Source: CAZUXY01 sp964624235 (GTDB lineage: Bacteria > Spirochaetota > UBA4802 > UBA5368). Taken from it: a stretch of 64,000 nt of DNA. The translations under genes were made by a program, and so were the position numbers. Position 1 is the stretch's first letter. Each line of letters begins with the position of its first letter. Shown here piece by piece: positions 26,689-35,892 of the stretch. The notes under the pieces were generated by a model. That model was not told the DNA's origin. It did no database searches and worked only from the letters and a program-made list of their open reading frames with translations. The DNA lies in contig CAZUXY010000021.1 of NCBI GenBank assembly GCA_964624235.1, positions 5,910 through 69,909 of the forward strand, given 5' to 3'.

Positions 26689-27560
26689 GTGAAACTACAA
26701 AAAGAATACTGAGCGCGGTAATCGGACTGCCGGTGTATGTGTTTACCTTCGCCACCGACAGCTTTTATGCACTGCCCATCCTGGGGGCGTCACTGATAAT
26801 ATCCCTGTCGTGTTTATACGAGTATTATATGATCTGCGATAAAGGCGAAGGGATGCGGCCGTTCGTACCCGCGGGGATGGCCATGGGGGTGCTGGTCAAC
26901 CTGGTCGTGTATGTGTACGCGTTCAACAGGGTATATGGCTATAGCGACATCATCAACGGTTTTGACGTACGTTTTATTTTCGGCATTCTTGCCGTTGGGA
27001 CGACGGTAATCGGCGCGATGCAGATATTTAAAAGGCCCATCGCGGGCGGTATCTATGCCATTGCGGTCACCGTTTTCGGTGTAGTGTTCTTTGTTTTTTC
27101 CGTATCCCATATCATGCTGCTCAAGTCGCTTAAAGACGGTTTCTACTATATATTTGTAGTGAATGCCATAGTAATGATCAACGATGCAGCCGCGTACTTC
27201 GGCGGCATCAGTTTCGGCAGGCACAAGGCCAATATAAAGGTCTCCCCGAACAAGTCATGGGAGGGGTATTTTACGGGTCTTTTTATGAGTATTGTTTCCA
27301 TGATGGTGGCGAATCTGATACTGGAGACCTTTTTCGGCAAGCAGTTGTTCGGCATGCTGGAGTCGGCCCTGCTGGGAATTGCCATGAGCATCCTTGGCAA
27401 TATAGGCGATCTTGTAGAATCGGCGGTGAAACGGGACGGTTCAACCAAGGACTCTGGTTCGATCATACCCGGTCATGGCGGGTTATGGGACGTTTTTGAC
27501 GCCCTGATCGTCGTATTTCCCCTCTTCTACTACTATCTGGTGTTAAAAGGGGTCCGGTAG
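26685..27560 (+). CDS. cdsA: Phosphatidate cytidylyltransferase
   Basis: 291 residues, about eight hydrophobic helices, and the family end signature SVKRDGSTKDSGSIIPGHGGLWDVFDA (S-x-x-KR-x4-KD-x5-GHGG). It makes CDP-diacylglycerol for phospholipids at the inner membrane. ATGA coupling to uppS. Confidence 0.93.
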   Translation: MSETTKRILSAVIGLPVYVFTFATDSFYALPILGASLIISLSCLYEYYMICDKGEGMRPFVPAGMAMGVLVNLVVYVYAFNRVYGYSDIINGFDVRFIFGILAVGTTVIGAMQIFKRPIAGGIYAIAVTVFGVVFFVFSVSHIMLLKSLKDGFYYIFVVNAIVMINDAAAYFGGISFGRHKANIKVSPNKSWEGYFTGLFMSIVSMMVANLILETFFGKQLFGMLESALLGIAMSILGNIGDLVESAVKRDGSTKDSGSIIPGHGGLWDVFDALIVVFPLFYYYLVLKGVR

Positions 27561-27570
27561 AAAACTTACA

Positions 27571-28731
27571 ATGCCCGCAAGCGTTACCATCTTCGGTTCA
27601 ACCGGATCCATCGGAGTTTCCTCGCTCAGGGTGATCAGGAGCCTGGGGGAGCGTTTTTCCATCTACGGGTTGAGCTGTTTCAATAATCTCGATGCGCTTG
27701 AACGGCAGATCAGGGAGTTTTCACCTGCTGTGGTGGCCGTGGGCGATACGGATGTCTGCACCGGGGACCGCTACCGCATGCTGGCTGCAAATTTCCCGGA
27801 CGTGGAATTCCTGGAAGGTGCCGAGGGGATTCTGGAACTTTCCCGCAGAAAGGTGGACACGGTCATATCCGCCATCGTCGGGGCCGCGGGGATGATGCCC
27901 ACCCTGGAGTCCATACCCCATACCAGGCGAATCGCCCTGGCAAACAAGGAAACCCTGGTGATGTCGGGGGAGATTATCGGCCGGTGTGTTCGTGAGCACG
28001 GCGTGGAACTGATCCCCGTGGACAGTGAACACAGCGCTGTTTTTACCCTCCTTGAGCACATGGAAAGGACCGACGTCGCCCGGATCATCCTTACGGCGTC
28101 GGGGGGCAGTCTCCGGGACCTCCCCCTGGAGGAACTGGAATACGCGAGTCCCGAAATGGCGCTTGCCCATCCGACATGGAACATGGGGAGCAAGATCACC
28201 GTGGATTCGGCTACACTGATGAACAAGGGGCTTGAGGTGATCGAGGCGCATTTTCTCTTCGATATGGAATATGATCGTATCAGTGTTTTGATACATCCGG
28301 AAAGCATCATCCACTCGATGGTGGAAACCAGGGATGGAGGGGTACATGCCTATCTGAGCGTTACCGATATGGCGCTGCCCATACATAATGCCCTTCTTTA
28401 TCCCGAAAAAGAGGAAAATCCTTTTGGGAAGCTGGACCTGCTTAAACACGGAGCGCTGACCTTCAGGGAATTTGAACCGGCCCGGTACCCGGCCCTGGAA
28501 CTCTGTTATGAAGCGGGCAGGCAGGGCGGTACCATGCCGGCGGTATTGAACGCGGCGAACGAGACGGCGGTACGGAGATACCTGAACGGAGAAATAAGAT
28601 TTACGGATATTGCGGGTATAGTAGAAAAGGTTATGGCGGTACATCGTTCCGATGATGACGCCGGCTTGAACGATATAATCAACGCTGATGCCTGGGCGCG
28701 TGCAGAGGCATACAGTATTACGCGAGGTTGA
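27571..28731 (+). CDS. dxr: 1-deoxy-D-xylulose 5-phosphate reductoisomerase
   Basis: 386 residues. NADPH motif GSTGSIGVSSL, then IPVDSEHSA (metal-binding Asp, Glu), TASGGSLRD, HPTWNMGSKITVDSATLMNKGLEVIEAH. It makes methylerythritol 4-phosphate, the committed step of the MEP isoprenoid route; ispG of the same pathway is at 41.3 kb. One base separates its stop from the rseP start. Confidence 0.95.
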   Translation: MPASVTIFGSTGSIGVSSLRVIRSLGERFSIYGLSCFNNLDALERQIREFSPAVVAVGDTDVCTGDRYRMLAANFPDVEFLEGAEGILELSRRKVDTVISAIVGAAGMMPTLESIPHTRRIALANKETLVMSGEIIGRCVREHGVELIPVDSEHSAVFTLLEHMERTDVARIILTASGGSLRDLPLEELEYASPEMALAHPTWNMGSKITVDSATLMNKGLEVIEAHFLFDMEYDRISVLIHPESIIHSMVETRDGGVHAYLSVTDMALPIHNALLYPEKEENPFGKLDLLKHGALTFREFEPARYPALELCYEAGRQGGTMPAVLNAANETAVRRYLNGEIRFTDIAGIVEKVMAVHRSDDDAGLNDIINADAWARAEAYSITRG

Positions 28732-28732
28732 A

Positions 28733-30301
28733 ATGGCTACGTTAACGTATATAATAGCAGCGGTGGTTCTGCTGGGGCTTTGCATATTTGTGCATGAACT
28801 CGGCCACCTTCTGGGAGGAAGGATGGTCGGAATAAAGGCGAAGGTTTTTTCTATAGGTTACGGCAGGGGGGTGCTGAAGAAGAAAATCGGCGATACCACC
28901 TATCAGTTGACCCTGATACCCTTCGGCGGCTACTGCCAGTTTTACGGAGAAGACCCGTCCGAGGAGCGCGAAGGTAAATCCTATGAGTTTCTGACCGCTC
29001 ATCCTTTCAAACGGATCGTCACGGTCATCATGGGTCCTCTGTTCAACCTGCTTTTCGGCATCATCCTTTTTTTCAGTATGAATCTGATAGGCTACAGTGT
29101 AGAAACCAGCAGGATATACATTCCTGAATATTTCACCACCGGCGACTATATCTCACCCGCCTATAAAGCCGGGTTGCGCAACGGTGACAGGATTATAGGG
29201 ATAAGCGGAAGAAAGATAACCGGATTTTCTGACATACAAAACGCTGTTGTTTTTTCCAACGGGAAGCCGCTCATGGTTAAAGTGCGGCGAAAAGACGATA
29301 TCAGGGAATTTCAGGTGACCCCCCAGAAGTATTCCGAGAAAGGGTATTTCACCATCGGAGTGATGCCTTACGGAGAGAGGATCCTGGTGGTAAGGACGCT
29401 GGACATGGATGTGGCACAGCGTGCCGGACTGGAAGAAATGGACGAGATTTTGACGGTAAACGGAAAGAAGTTAGCCACACCCGGAGATTTCACCGCTTTC
29501 ATAAGGGCGCATGCGGACAGGAAAATAACCATGCAGATCATCAGGACCGGGCGCGAAAAAACGATTGAGGTAATTCCCCGGGTGCGGGAACTGCTGACGA
29601 TCAGGGATTTTACCGATCAGCGTTTCCCCGGTGAAAAAACCGAGATACACACCGATCGAATGGATCTGGTCAATAAAGCAATTGAAAAAAAGACCCTTGC
29701 AGTAAACGGAGTCACCGTGGCATCGTTCAATGAATTTAAAGGGATGCTTGAAAGAAACCGGAACAGGTTGATAACCTTACGTACCGCCGGAGGCACCTAT
29801 ACCGGTATCGCACGCTATGAAAAATTCGGTTTCATAGGCATCGAAACGGCCGTGGCCCCCGAAATGACTGAGGTCCGCTATGGAATTCCCGATGGATTTG
29901 CAAAATCATTGATTGATCCTTATCGTTTCGTTATGATGAACCTGAAGGGAATGGGAATGCTGTTTACGGGCAAGCTCGACGTCAGGGAGAATCTCTCCGG
30001 TCCCATAAGAATAGCCAAGATCGCGGGCGATACCGCATATTACAGGGGAATTTCGGCCTTCATCATTCTCATGGCGAAGATATCGATAATACTGATGGTG
30101 ATGAACCTGCTGCCCATTCCCGCCGTAGATGGAAGCTATATCATCTTTTTTCTTTACGAAGCCCTCAAGGGGAAACCTATAAACGAGAAAATTCTGGAAC
30201 GCATCCAGTATGTGGGCATAGTGATACTGATAGTGCTCGGGGTCTTCGTGGTGTTCAACGATCTCAGCTTTCTGCCGTTTTTCCAGAAATTCTTTGAATA
30301 A
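28733..30301 (+). CDS. rseP: Site-2 intramembrane metalloprotease RseP with three PDZ-like modules
   Basis: 522 residues from ATG 28733, longer than the usual ~450. The first helix carries HELGH (21-25), zinc ligands; the second metal motif is NLLPIPAVDGSYI, a variant of LPIPxLDGG with Val-Asp-Gly-Ser. Between the helices lie three PDZ-like segments: AGLRNGDRIIGISGRKI, AGLEEMDEILTVNGKKL and a weaker third (KKTLAVNGVTVASFNEF). RseP cleaves membrane-anchored anti-sigma factors and signal peptides. It is the last gene of the rpsB-dxr block and converges on the kinase gene. Confidence 0.9.
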   Translation: MATLTYIIAAVVLLGLCIFVHELGHLLGGRMVGIKAKVFSIGYGRGVLKKKIGDTTYQLTLIPFGGYCQFYGEDPSEEREGKSYEFLTAHPFKRIVTVIMGPLFNLLFGIILFFSMNLIGYSVETSRIYIPEYFTTGDYISPAYKAGLRNGDRIIGISGRKITGFSDIQNAVVFSNGKPLMVKVRRKDDIREFQVTPQKYSEKGYFTIGVMPYGERILVVRTLDMDVAQRAGLEEMDEILTVNGKKLATPGDFTAFIRAHADRKITMQIIRTGREKTIEVIPRVRELLTIRDFTDQRFPGEKTEIHTDRMDLVNKAIEKKTLAVNGVTVASFNEFKGMLERNRNRLITLRTAGGTYTGIARYEKFGFIGIETAVAPEMTEVRYGIPDGFAKSLIDPYRFVMMNLKGMGMLFTGKLDVRENLSGPIRIAKIAGDTAYYRGISAFIILMAKISIILMVMNLLPIPAVDGSYIIFFLYEALKGKPINEKILERIQYVGIVILIVLGVFVVFNDLSFLPFFQKFFE

Positions 30302-30314
30302 ACACAACGGGTTT

Positions 30315-33089
30315 CTATCCGCGCCTGTTGAAGGTAAGTATGAAACGGGTCCCGCTGTCCCGTTCTGTAGAGACGGTGCCCCTGAGTTGTTCCTCTATAA
30401 GGATGTGTACCAGGTTAAGTCCCAGGGACTTGCTTTTCCGGGGGTCGATGGAATCGGGTAGACCGATACCATTGTCCTCGACTGATATACGTACTTCGTT
30501 CGACGATTCAGAGAAGGTGATTTTTATTTCCCCGCCGTCGGAGGTTCCAGCCGGGTAGGCATGTTTCAGCGCATTGCTGATGAGTTCGTTCACGGCAAGG
30601 CCGGCGGGGATGGCCTCATCGATGGAAAGCCAGACCGGAGCGGTTTCGACTTTTATGCTTGTTTTCATCAAATCAACTCCATATATCCCGCTGAGCTGCT
30701 GAGTAAGGGAAAGCACATAATCGGCAAAATCGATGCCCGAGAGTGATTTTGACTGATACAGCTTCTCGTGAATTGTCGCCATTGCCTGGATGCGGTTTTT
30801 GGATTCCTCCAGTTCCTGAACGGCTTCAACGGTGTTTATTCGCTGAATCTGCAGGTTCAAGAGGCTCGTGATGATCTGCAGGTTGTTCTTGACCCGGTGA
30901 TGGATCTCTTTCAGCAACGTTTCCTTTTCCCTGAGGGATTTTCTATTCTCATTTTCCATAAGGCGCCGTTTGGTCTCTTCCCGTTCCTTCCTCATTTGCG
31001 AATCCAGCACGGGCGCGATGAAGTTTGCGATCCCTTCGAGCAGGGTAATGTCATGGCTGGTGTATTCGAATGTCTTGTTGGCAACAGCGAAAAGTCCGAT
31101 TACCGATTCCCGGAAGATTATGGGTACCGACAAAGCGCGTTGTATGGGTATACGGCCTTCGGGAACAGGAAGAGGTGTATTGGATACACAGGTGACCATC
31201 TCTTTGACGGATTTCCCCCAGAGTCCATCCAGTTCCGACGTTGGGAACCGGATGGTTTTCTCCTTTCCTTCCTCCCGTCCCCAACCCTCTGGGGTGATGG
31301 AGGGAATGACCAGATTACCCTCCTCATCGATCAGGCCGAAGAACCCGTTGGGACTTTCCAGCGACGACATTACGATCGAGAGGACATTCCCATACAGTTT
31401 GTCATCATGTACCGAGAGGAATTCCTGGAAAATGGCACTCGCAATTCTCACTGTGTCTTCAGCCTGCTTTTTTTCGGTGATGTCTTCCAGGAAGGCCAGT
31501 ATTGCGGGGCCGTCGTCCAAGTTCAGGTAACGAACGGTGATATGGTAAAAAAAACGTGTTCCATCCTTGCGCATCCCCACTGAGTCATAGACGCCGGGGA
31601 CCTCTTCCCCGGCCATACGCCGCCGGTTCAGTTCGCGGATGGCCTCGCGTCTCTCGGGGGCGACATGCTCCGCCCTGGACTTCCCCATGATCTCATCGAG
31701 GGAATCGTGGCCTGTGAGTTTCAGGTAGGCGTTGTTGGCGTATATGATCTTCCAGTCCCTGATGAGAACGATTGCTATGGGTGATGACTCGATAAGGGTG
31801 CGATATCGTTCGGCGTAATGTTTTTTCTCGGAAATGTCGTCGAACACGACGGCGAAATATTTTTCCATGGGGCGATAGACAACGATATCAAACCATTTTC
31901 CCAGAGATGCAGAGTAATTCTCAAATCTGACCGGTTCGCCTTCCATCACCACCTTCCCGCAGGTGTCGATCAAGTACTGTTCAATATCCGGCTGGATTTC
32001 CTTAATGGTCTTCCCAATAATGTCCCTGCCCAGTCCCGTCAGTTCCTGGAAGGCGGGATTGATATCGATAAACCTGAAGTCGACGGGGACCCCCGCGTCA
32101 TTAAAAAGCATTTCGTGGAGTGCGTAACCGTTGATCATTCGGTTGAAAAGGGAGTGGTAACGTAATTCGCTTTCCCTGATGCAGGTATGGGCGCCGGTCA
32201 GTTCCTGCTGCTTGCGCAGAAGTGCTTCGTTGGTGGCTTCGATCTCTTCCATGGCCGCCTGCAGTTCCTCGTTGACGAACTGTAACTCCTCGTTTTTCGA
32301 CCTCAGTAACGACTGGATTTTCTCCCTTTCGGTTATGTCTTCTATTACGGCGACCACCATTTCAATTTTCCCCTCCTCATTGAAAAACGGAGACGCATTT
32401 ATCGAAAGGAATATGGTTTGTCCATCGGGCCTGCGCACGGCGTGGCGTACATCCCTGACGGGTTTGGCCGATTCCAGCACACGCGTGAACGGAAGATCCT
32501 CGTCCGGAAAGGGATTCCCGTTGAGGTCGGTTATAGTCCACCCGGGGTCGTTGTAATTCCTTCCGTGCATCGTATCGCGTGATATTCCCAGTACCTGTTC
32601 CGCCTGCGGATTTGCGTAGATGATTTTACCTGCAAGGTCGAGCACCGTAATTGCCGAGGGGCTCGTTTCCGCTATGCTACGCATCAGTGATCGCTCTCGG
32701 TTCGTAATGCTTTTTTCGTGATACCTGTCGATCGCCGCGTTTATGACGTTTGCAGGGTCCTGGTCAGTAAACGGATCGAAAAACCGGACATCGCGCGGGT
32801 GCTTTTTTGTCTTGTGCGGTGTGTTCTTTCCCGCGCGGGTGCTTTTAAAGATTACCGGGACGTCGGGGAGTTTCCCGATCTTCGGCGTGAGGCCGGTTGC
32901 GTTGTTGAGGTGTGACGGGTCCAGATCAGCGATGATTATATCGGGGGGGCAGGTGTTCGATATTCTAACGGCTTCTTCGGCATTAGATGCCGTACCGCAC
33001 ACATGGTATCCCAGGGATTCGAGAACCCCGGCAAACTCGCGCGCCGACGCCCCTTCATTTGTTATCAGTAAAACGGATTTTTTATCCAT
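30315..33089 (-). CDS. Multi-PAS hybrid-type histidine kinase (HisKA_2)
   Basis: 924 residues without membrane helices. Order: receiver-like domain (1-125), PAS near 135-250, a second PAS near 310-420, a third near 427-545, GAF (about 553-700), then HisKA_2 with EIHHRVKNNLQII (phospho-His near 728) and an HATPase_c domain with NELISNALKHAYP and DNGIGLP. The receiver is degenerate: the acidic pair is replaced in ITNEG and the conserved Lys of KPF reads DPF, although Asp of IIADLD remains. Such kinases phosphorylate separate response regulators; the cytosolic PAS/GAF set suggests an internal signal. No regulator gene adjoins. Confidence 0.87.
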   Translation of the reverse strand: MDKKSVLLITNEGASAREFAGVLESLGYHVCGTASNAEEAVRISNTCPPDIIIADLDPSHLNNATGLTPKIGKLPDVPVIFKSTRAGKNTPHKTKKHPRDVRFFDPFTDQDPANVINAAIDRYHEKSITNRERSLMRSIAETSPSAITVLDLAGKIIYANPQAEQVLGISRDTMHGRNYNDPGWTITDLNGNPFPDEDLPFTRVLESAKPVRDVRHAVRRPDGQTIFLSINASPFFNEEGKIEMVVAVIEDITEREKIQSLLRSKNEELQFVNEELQAAMEEIEATNEALLRKQQELTGAHTCIRESELRYHSLFNRMINGYALHEMLFNDAGVPVDFRFIDINPAFQELTGLGRDIIGKTIKEIQPDIEQYLIDTCGKVVMEGEPVRFENYSASLGKWFDIVVYRPMEKYFAVVFDDISEKKHYAERYRTLIESSPIAIVLIRDWKIIYANNAYLKLTGHDSLDEIMGKSRAEHVAPERREAIRELNRRRMAGEEVPGVYDSVGMRKDGTRFFYHITVRYLNLDDGPAILAFLEDITEKKQAEDTVRIASAIFQEFLSVHDDKLYGNVLSIVMSSLESPNGFFGLIDEEGNLVIPSITPEGWGREEGKEKTIRFPTSELDGLWGKSVKEMVTCVSNTPLPVPEGRIPIQRALSVPIIFRESVIGLFAVANKTFEYTSHDITLLEGIANFIAPVLDSQMRKEREETKRRLMENENRKSLREKETLLKEIHHRVKNNLQIITSLLNLQIQRINTVEAVQELEESKNRIQAMATIHEKLYQSKSLSGIDFADYVLSLTQQLSGIYGVDLMKTSIKVETAPVWLSIDEAIPAGLAVNELISNALKHAYPAGTSDGGEIKITFSESSNEVRISVEDNGIGLPDSIDPRKSKSLGLNLVHILIEEQLRGTVSTERDSGTRFILTFNRRG

Positions 33090-33419
33090 GGTTTCCTGAC
33101 ACTTGACTTAACATCTACGCTTTCTGCGGCACCATACGTCCGGACAAAATGGAGGTGATAGTGTGTATCGGCATACTTAAAAAATACACAACATTCAACA
33201 ACTTTTCAGTTTCGGCACACGATTAACGCCATACACGTGTCTATAGGGTGAGATTTTATTTGTATCCGTCACGTTGCTTTTTTCATTGATTTACCACCCG
33301 TAATGCCTGTATCTTTGCAGGCAGGAGGGTGAAGTTCCGGATGAGTCTCTCTCCTATCAGTACTGTCCGATTGTGTGTCCGGTCTCCATTCCTCGAATGA
33401 ATTATTCAAGGAGGACATC
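33090..33419. other. Divergent region, histidine kinase / acyl-CoA dehydrogenase
   Basis: 330 bases. A small hairpin (TGCCTG-8-CAGGCA) lies near 33306-33325 and AGGAGG for the rightward gene at 33409-33414. No promoter stands out. Confidence 0.35.
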
Positions 33420-35042
33420 ATGTCGCTCCCCAACAGGGCAAACCCTTATGCGTTCGACGACTATCTCAAATGGCGTGAGGAGGTTGATTACTACGCCGGT
33501 GACGGTTTTATTCAGGATGTCGCTCGTCATTTCGCGGGAAAGGATTTTCCCGTCGTTGACGCGGAGGCCAGAAGGATTTCCGTCAAGGCCTCATCCCGAT
33601 GGCGGAAAATTTCCGACGAAATCGCCCGTCCCGATAAACGCCCCTTCATGATGCATTACGACGGGCATAACCACCGGATCGACCGCATCGTCAGGCCGGT
33701 GGAAACCGAGATCATGGAAAGAGAGATTTTCGCAGAGGGACTCTTCTCGAAAAAAACCGGTCCCTGGACCCGGCTGGTCAAAATGTACCTTATCTACCAG
33801 AACGGCGAGTCCTGCATCAGCTGCCCCGTGGTGTGTACGGAGGGACTGGTGGTGCTCCTTGAAAAATTCGCCGACACTCCCGAATTAAAGCACATACTCG
33901 CCCACTGCAAGGAGGGCATCAACGGCAACTACGCCATCGGTTCACAGTTTCTCTCGGAAATACAGGGGGGATCGGACGTGCCGGCCAATGTTCTGGAAGC
34001 GGTAAATGAAAATAACACCTGGCGCCTTTACGGCACGAAGTTCTTCTGCTCGGCGGCTCATGCGGATTATGCCGTGGTTACGGCAAAACCCTTTGGCTCG
34101 GAAAAGGTGGCCCTTTTTGTGGTTCCTTCCTGGCTGCCGGGCGATAAAGAAAAGGAGATACGCAACGGGTATACCATTGACCGTATTAAATGGAAGATGG
34201 GCACCAGTGAACTCCCCACCGCCGAAATCAGCTACAACGGCGCTCTCGCCTATCCGGTTGGTCCCCTGGACAGGGGTGTGGCCAACGTGGTGGGTATAGT
34301 GCTTACCCTTTCCCGGCTCACGGTGGGACTTTCTTCAGCGGCATTCATGACCCGGGCCGTGCGCGAGGCGAAAAAATACGCGGAATTCCGCGAGGCCTTC
34401 GGACTGAAAATCGGCCTGTTTCCCATGCTGGCTGTACAGCTCGAGACGATGGACCGGTACGCAAAAAGAAGCACTGCCGCGTCTTTTCGTATTTACCGGG
34501 ATTTCCTGGAACTGGAGGGAGGGCTTAAAGGGGGGCTTGGCGCCGATGAGCCCCCGGCACTGAGAAAACGGCGTTTCAACGTGAGGGAGCTCATCATGCT
34601 GCAGAAAATAACGGCGGCATGGGACGCGACCGACGTGATACGCAGGGCCATGTCGGTCTTCGGGGGGCATGGTGTTATAGAAGACTTTTCATCCCTTCCC
34701 CGCGTATACCGCGATTCCGCCGTCAACGAGCTGTGGGAAGGTCCCCGCAACGTGCTCCTCACCCAGATGCACCGGGACTTCCAGCGCGCCTCCGAATGGT
34801 ACAGCCCCTCGGAATTCGTGGCTAATATCCTGCCCGACGCTGACGGAGTCCTCGTAAGGGAGCTTTCTGATGAGATGACGGAACTGGTCGCGCATCCCGA
34901 CCTGTTCCATATGGACGAAAAAACCCTGGAAGTATGTGAACGATGGGACGGGTTTTGTCATCGTTTGTGCCATGCCTATCAGGATGCGGCATTGCGGGAG
35001 GTCGTTGAAAACCGGAAGCACGAAAAGGTTCCGGCGGGGTGA
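33420..35042 (+). CDS. Acyl-CoA dehydrogenase-like flavoprotein
   Basis: 540 residues from ATG 33420, which AGGAGG precedes. Alpha-helical N-domain, then QFLSEIQGGSDVPAN, WRLYGTKFFCSAAHADYAVVTAKP (middle beta domain, FAD contact) and KWKMGTSELPTAEI; the C-domain ends FGGHGVIEDFSSLPRVYRDSAVNELWEGPRNVL. The pattern resembles AidB or long acyl-CoA dehydrogenases rather than short-chain ones. In AidB-type proteins the catalytic Glu position is kept by the ELWEGPRNV loop. The substrate is not readable. Confidence 0.86.
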   Translation: MSLPNRANPYAFDDYLKWREEVDYYAGDGFIQDVARHFAGKDFPVVDAEARRISVKASSRWRKISDEIARPDKRPFMMHYDGHNHRIDRIVRPVETEIMEREIFAEGLFSKKTGPWTRLVKMYLIYQNGESCISCPVVCTEGLVVLLEKFADTPELKHILAHCKEGINGNYAIGSQFLSEIQGGSDVPANVLEAVNENNTWRLYGTKFFCSAAHADYAVVTAKPFGSEKVALFVVPSWLPGDKEKEIRNGYTIDRIKWKMGTSELPTAEISYNGALAYPVGPLDRGVANVVGIVLTLSRLTVGLSSAAFMTRAVREAKKYAEFREAFGLKIGLFPMLAVQLETMDRYAKRSTAASFRIYRDFLELEGGLKGGLGADEPPALRKRRFNVRELIMLQKITAAWDATDVIRRAMSVFGGHGVIEDFSSLPRVYRDSAVNELWEGPRNVLLTQMHRDFQRASEWYSPSEFVANILPDADGVLVRELSDEMTELVAHPDLFHMDEKTLEVCERWDGFCHRLCHAYQDAALREVVENRKHEKVPAG

Positions 35043-35046
35043 GTGT

Positions 35047-35703
35047 TCATTCCCCGGAAAAGCCTTCCCAGAAGCCCGCGGCGATCTCCAGCGTGTTTCT
35101 CTCCCATCGGATAACGCCCCGTCTGGTGAGCCTCAGGATCATGCGGGAGAAGGTTTCCGGGATGGTGCCTATTGCCGAGGCGATCTCCTTTTTGGGGATC
35201 GTGATCTCGTAGAAGGTGCGGCGGCCGTAGCGGTCCGACAGGAAGCGGAAAAACCTCTCTTCCACGTCAAAGGAACTCAGGTAGTGGATGCGGTGTGACA
35301 GATAGCGCATCTTCGTGAAGAGGGAACGTATGAATTCATCCCGAAAATGGGCGCTGTTCAGCAGTGAGAGAAAAGCGTTACGGGGAAAAAGAAAAAGTTC
35401 CGACGGGGCTATGGTCATAGCGCTTACCGGATAGAGGTCCGATTCGAAGAGTATCACCTCACCGAATATTTCTCCCGGCGCGATCAGCCTGATTACCGCC
35501 TCTTTGCCGTCCTCCGTACTTTTATAGAGCTTCACCATTCCCCGGATCAGCATGAAAAAAACATCACCCCGCTCCTCTTCGTGAAAGATCAGGGTGTTTT
35601 CGGGCTTGTGTACGGCCCGGCCTATGGAGGCGACCTCTTTCAAAGATTCCCCGCTGAGGTTTTCAAAGAGTTCCGATTTTTTCAGTTCGTTGAGTATACC
35701 CAT
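35047..35703 (-). CDS. Crp/Fnr-family transcriptional regulator
   Basis: 218 residues. Cyclic-nucleotide-binding-like jelly roll (about 15-125, with GDVFFMLIRGMVKLY and APGEIFGEVILFE) and a C-terminal winged helix (ITIPKKEIASAIGTIPETFSRMILRLTRRGVI). No Fnr-type cysteines are at the N-terminus, so an Fe-S oxygen sensor is unlikely. Divergent from the aminotransferase gene, which may be its target. Confidence 0.88.
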   Translation of the reverse strand: MGILNELKKSELFENLSGESLKEVASIGRAVHKPENTLIFHEEERGDVFFMLIRGMVKLYKSTEDGKEAVIRLIAPGEIFGEVILFESDLYPVSAMTIAPSELFLFPRNAFLSLLNSAHFRDEFIRSLFTKMRYLSHRIHYLSSFDVEERFFRFLSDRYGRRTFYEITIPKKEIASAIGTIPETFSRMILRLTRRGVIRWERNTLEIAAGFWEGFSGE

Positions 35704-35804
35704 AGACGTTATCCTTTCCCCGCGTGCGGGAATTCAGCATAGTAATAACACCGGCGCCGGTAAATTACTTTTTAAAAGCGGCGGCGGAGCTTTTTGTAAT
35801 AGTG

Positions 35805-35832
35805 TTGACACCGCATCGGTTTTAACTATTAT
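35805..35832 (+). promoter_or_regulatory. Promoter of the aminotransferase gene
   Basis: TTGACA (35805-35810), 16-base spacer, TATTAT (35827-35832): near-consensus, 60 bases upstream of the start. Confidence 0.7.
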
Positions 35833-35892
35833 AAAAGAGAGTATTTTTCCTGCCGGTACTCGGCATACCAACATTCTCCCCGGAGGTTAGCC

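Noticed and set aside
27721..28785. A minus-strand frame of 354 codons
   Set aside because: It is antisense to dxr and the rseP start; composition typical of a shadow frame.
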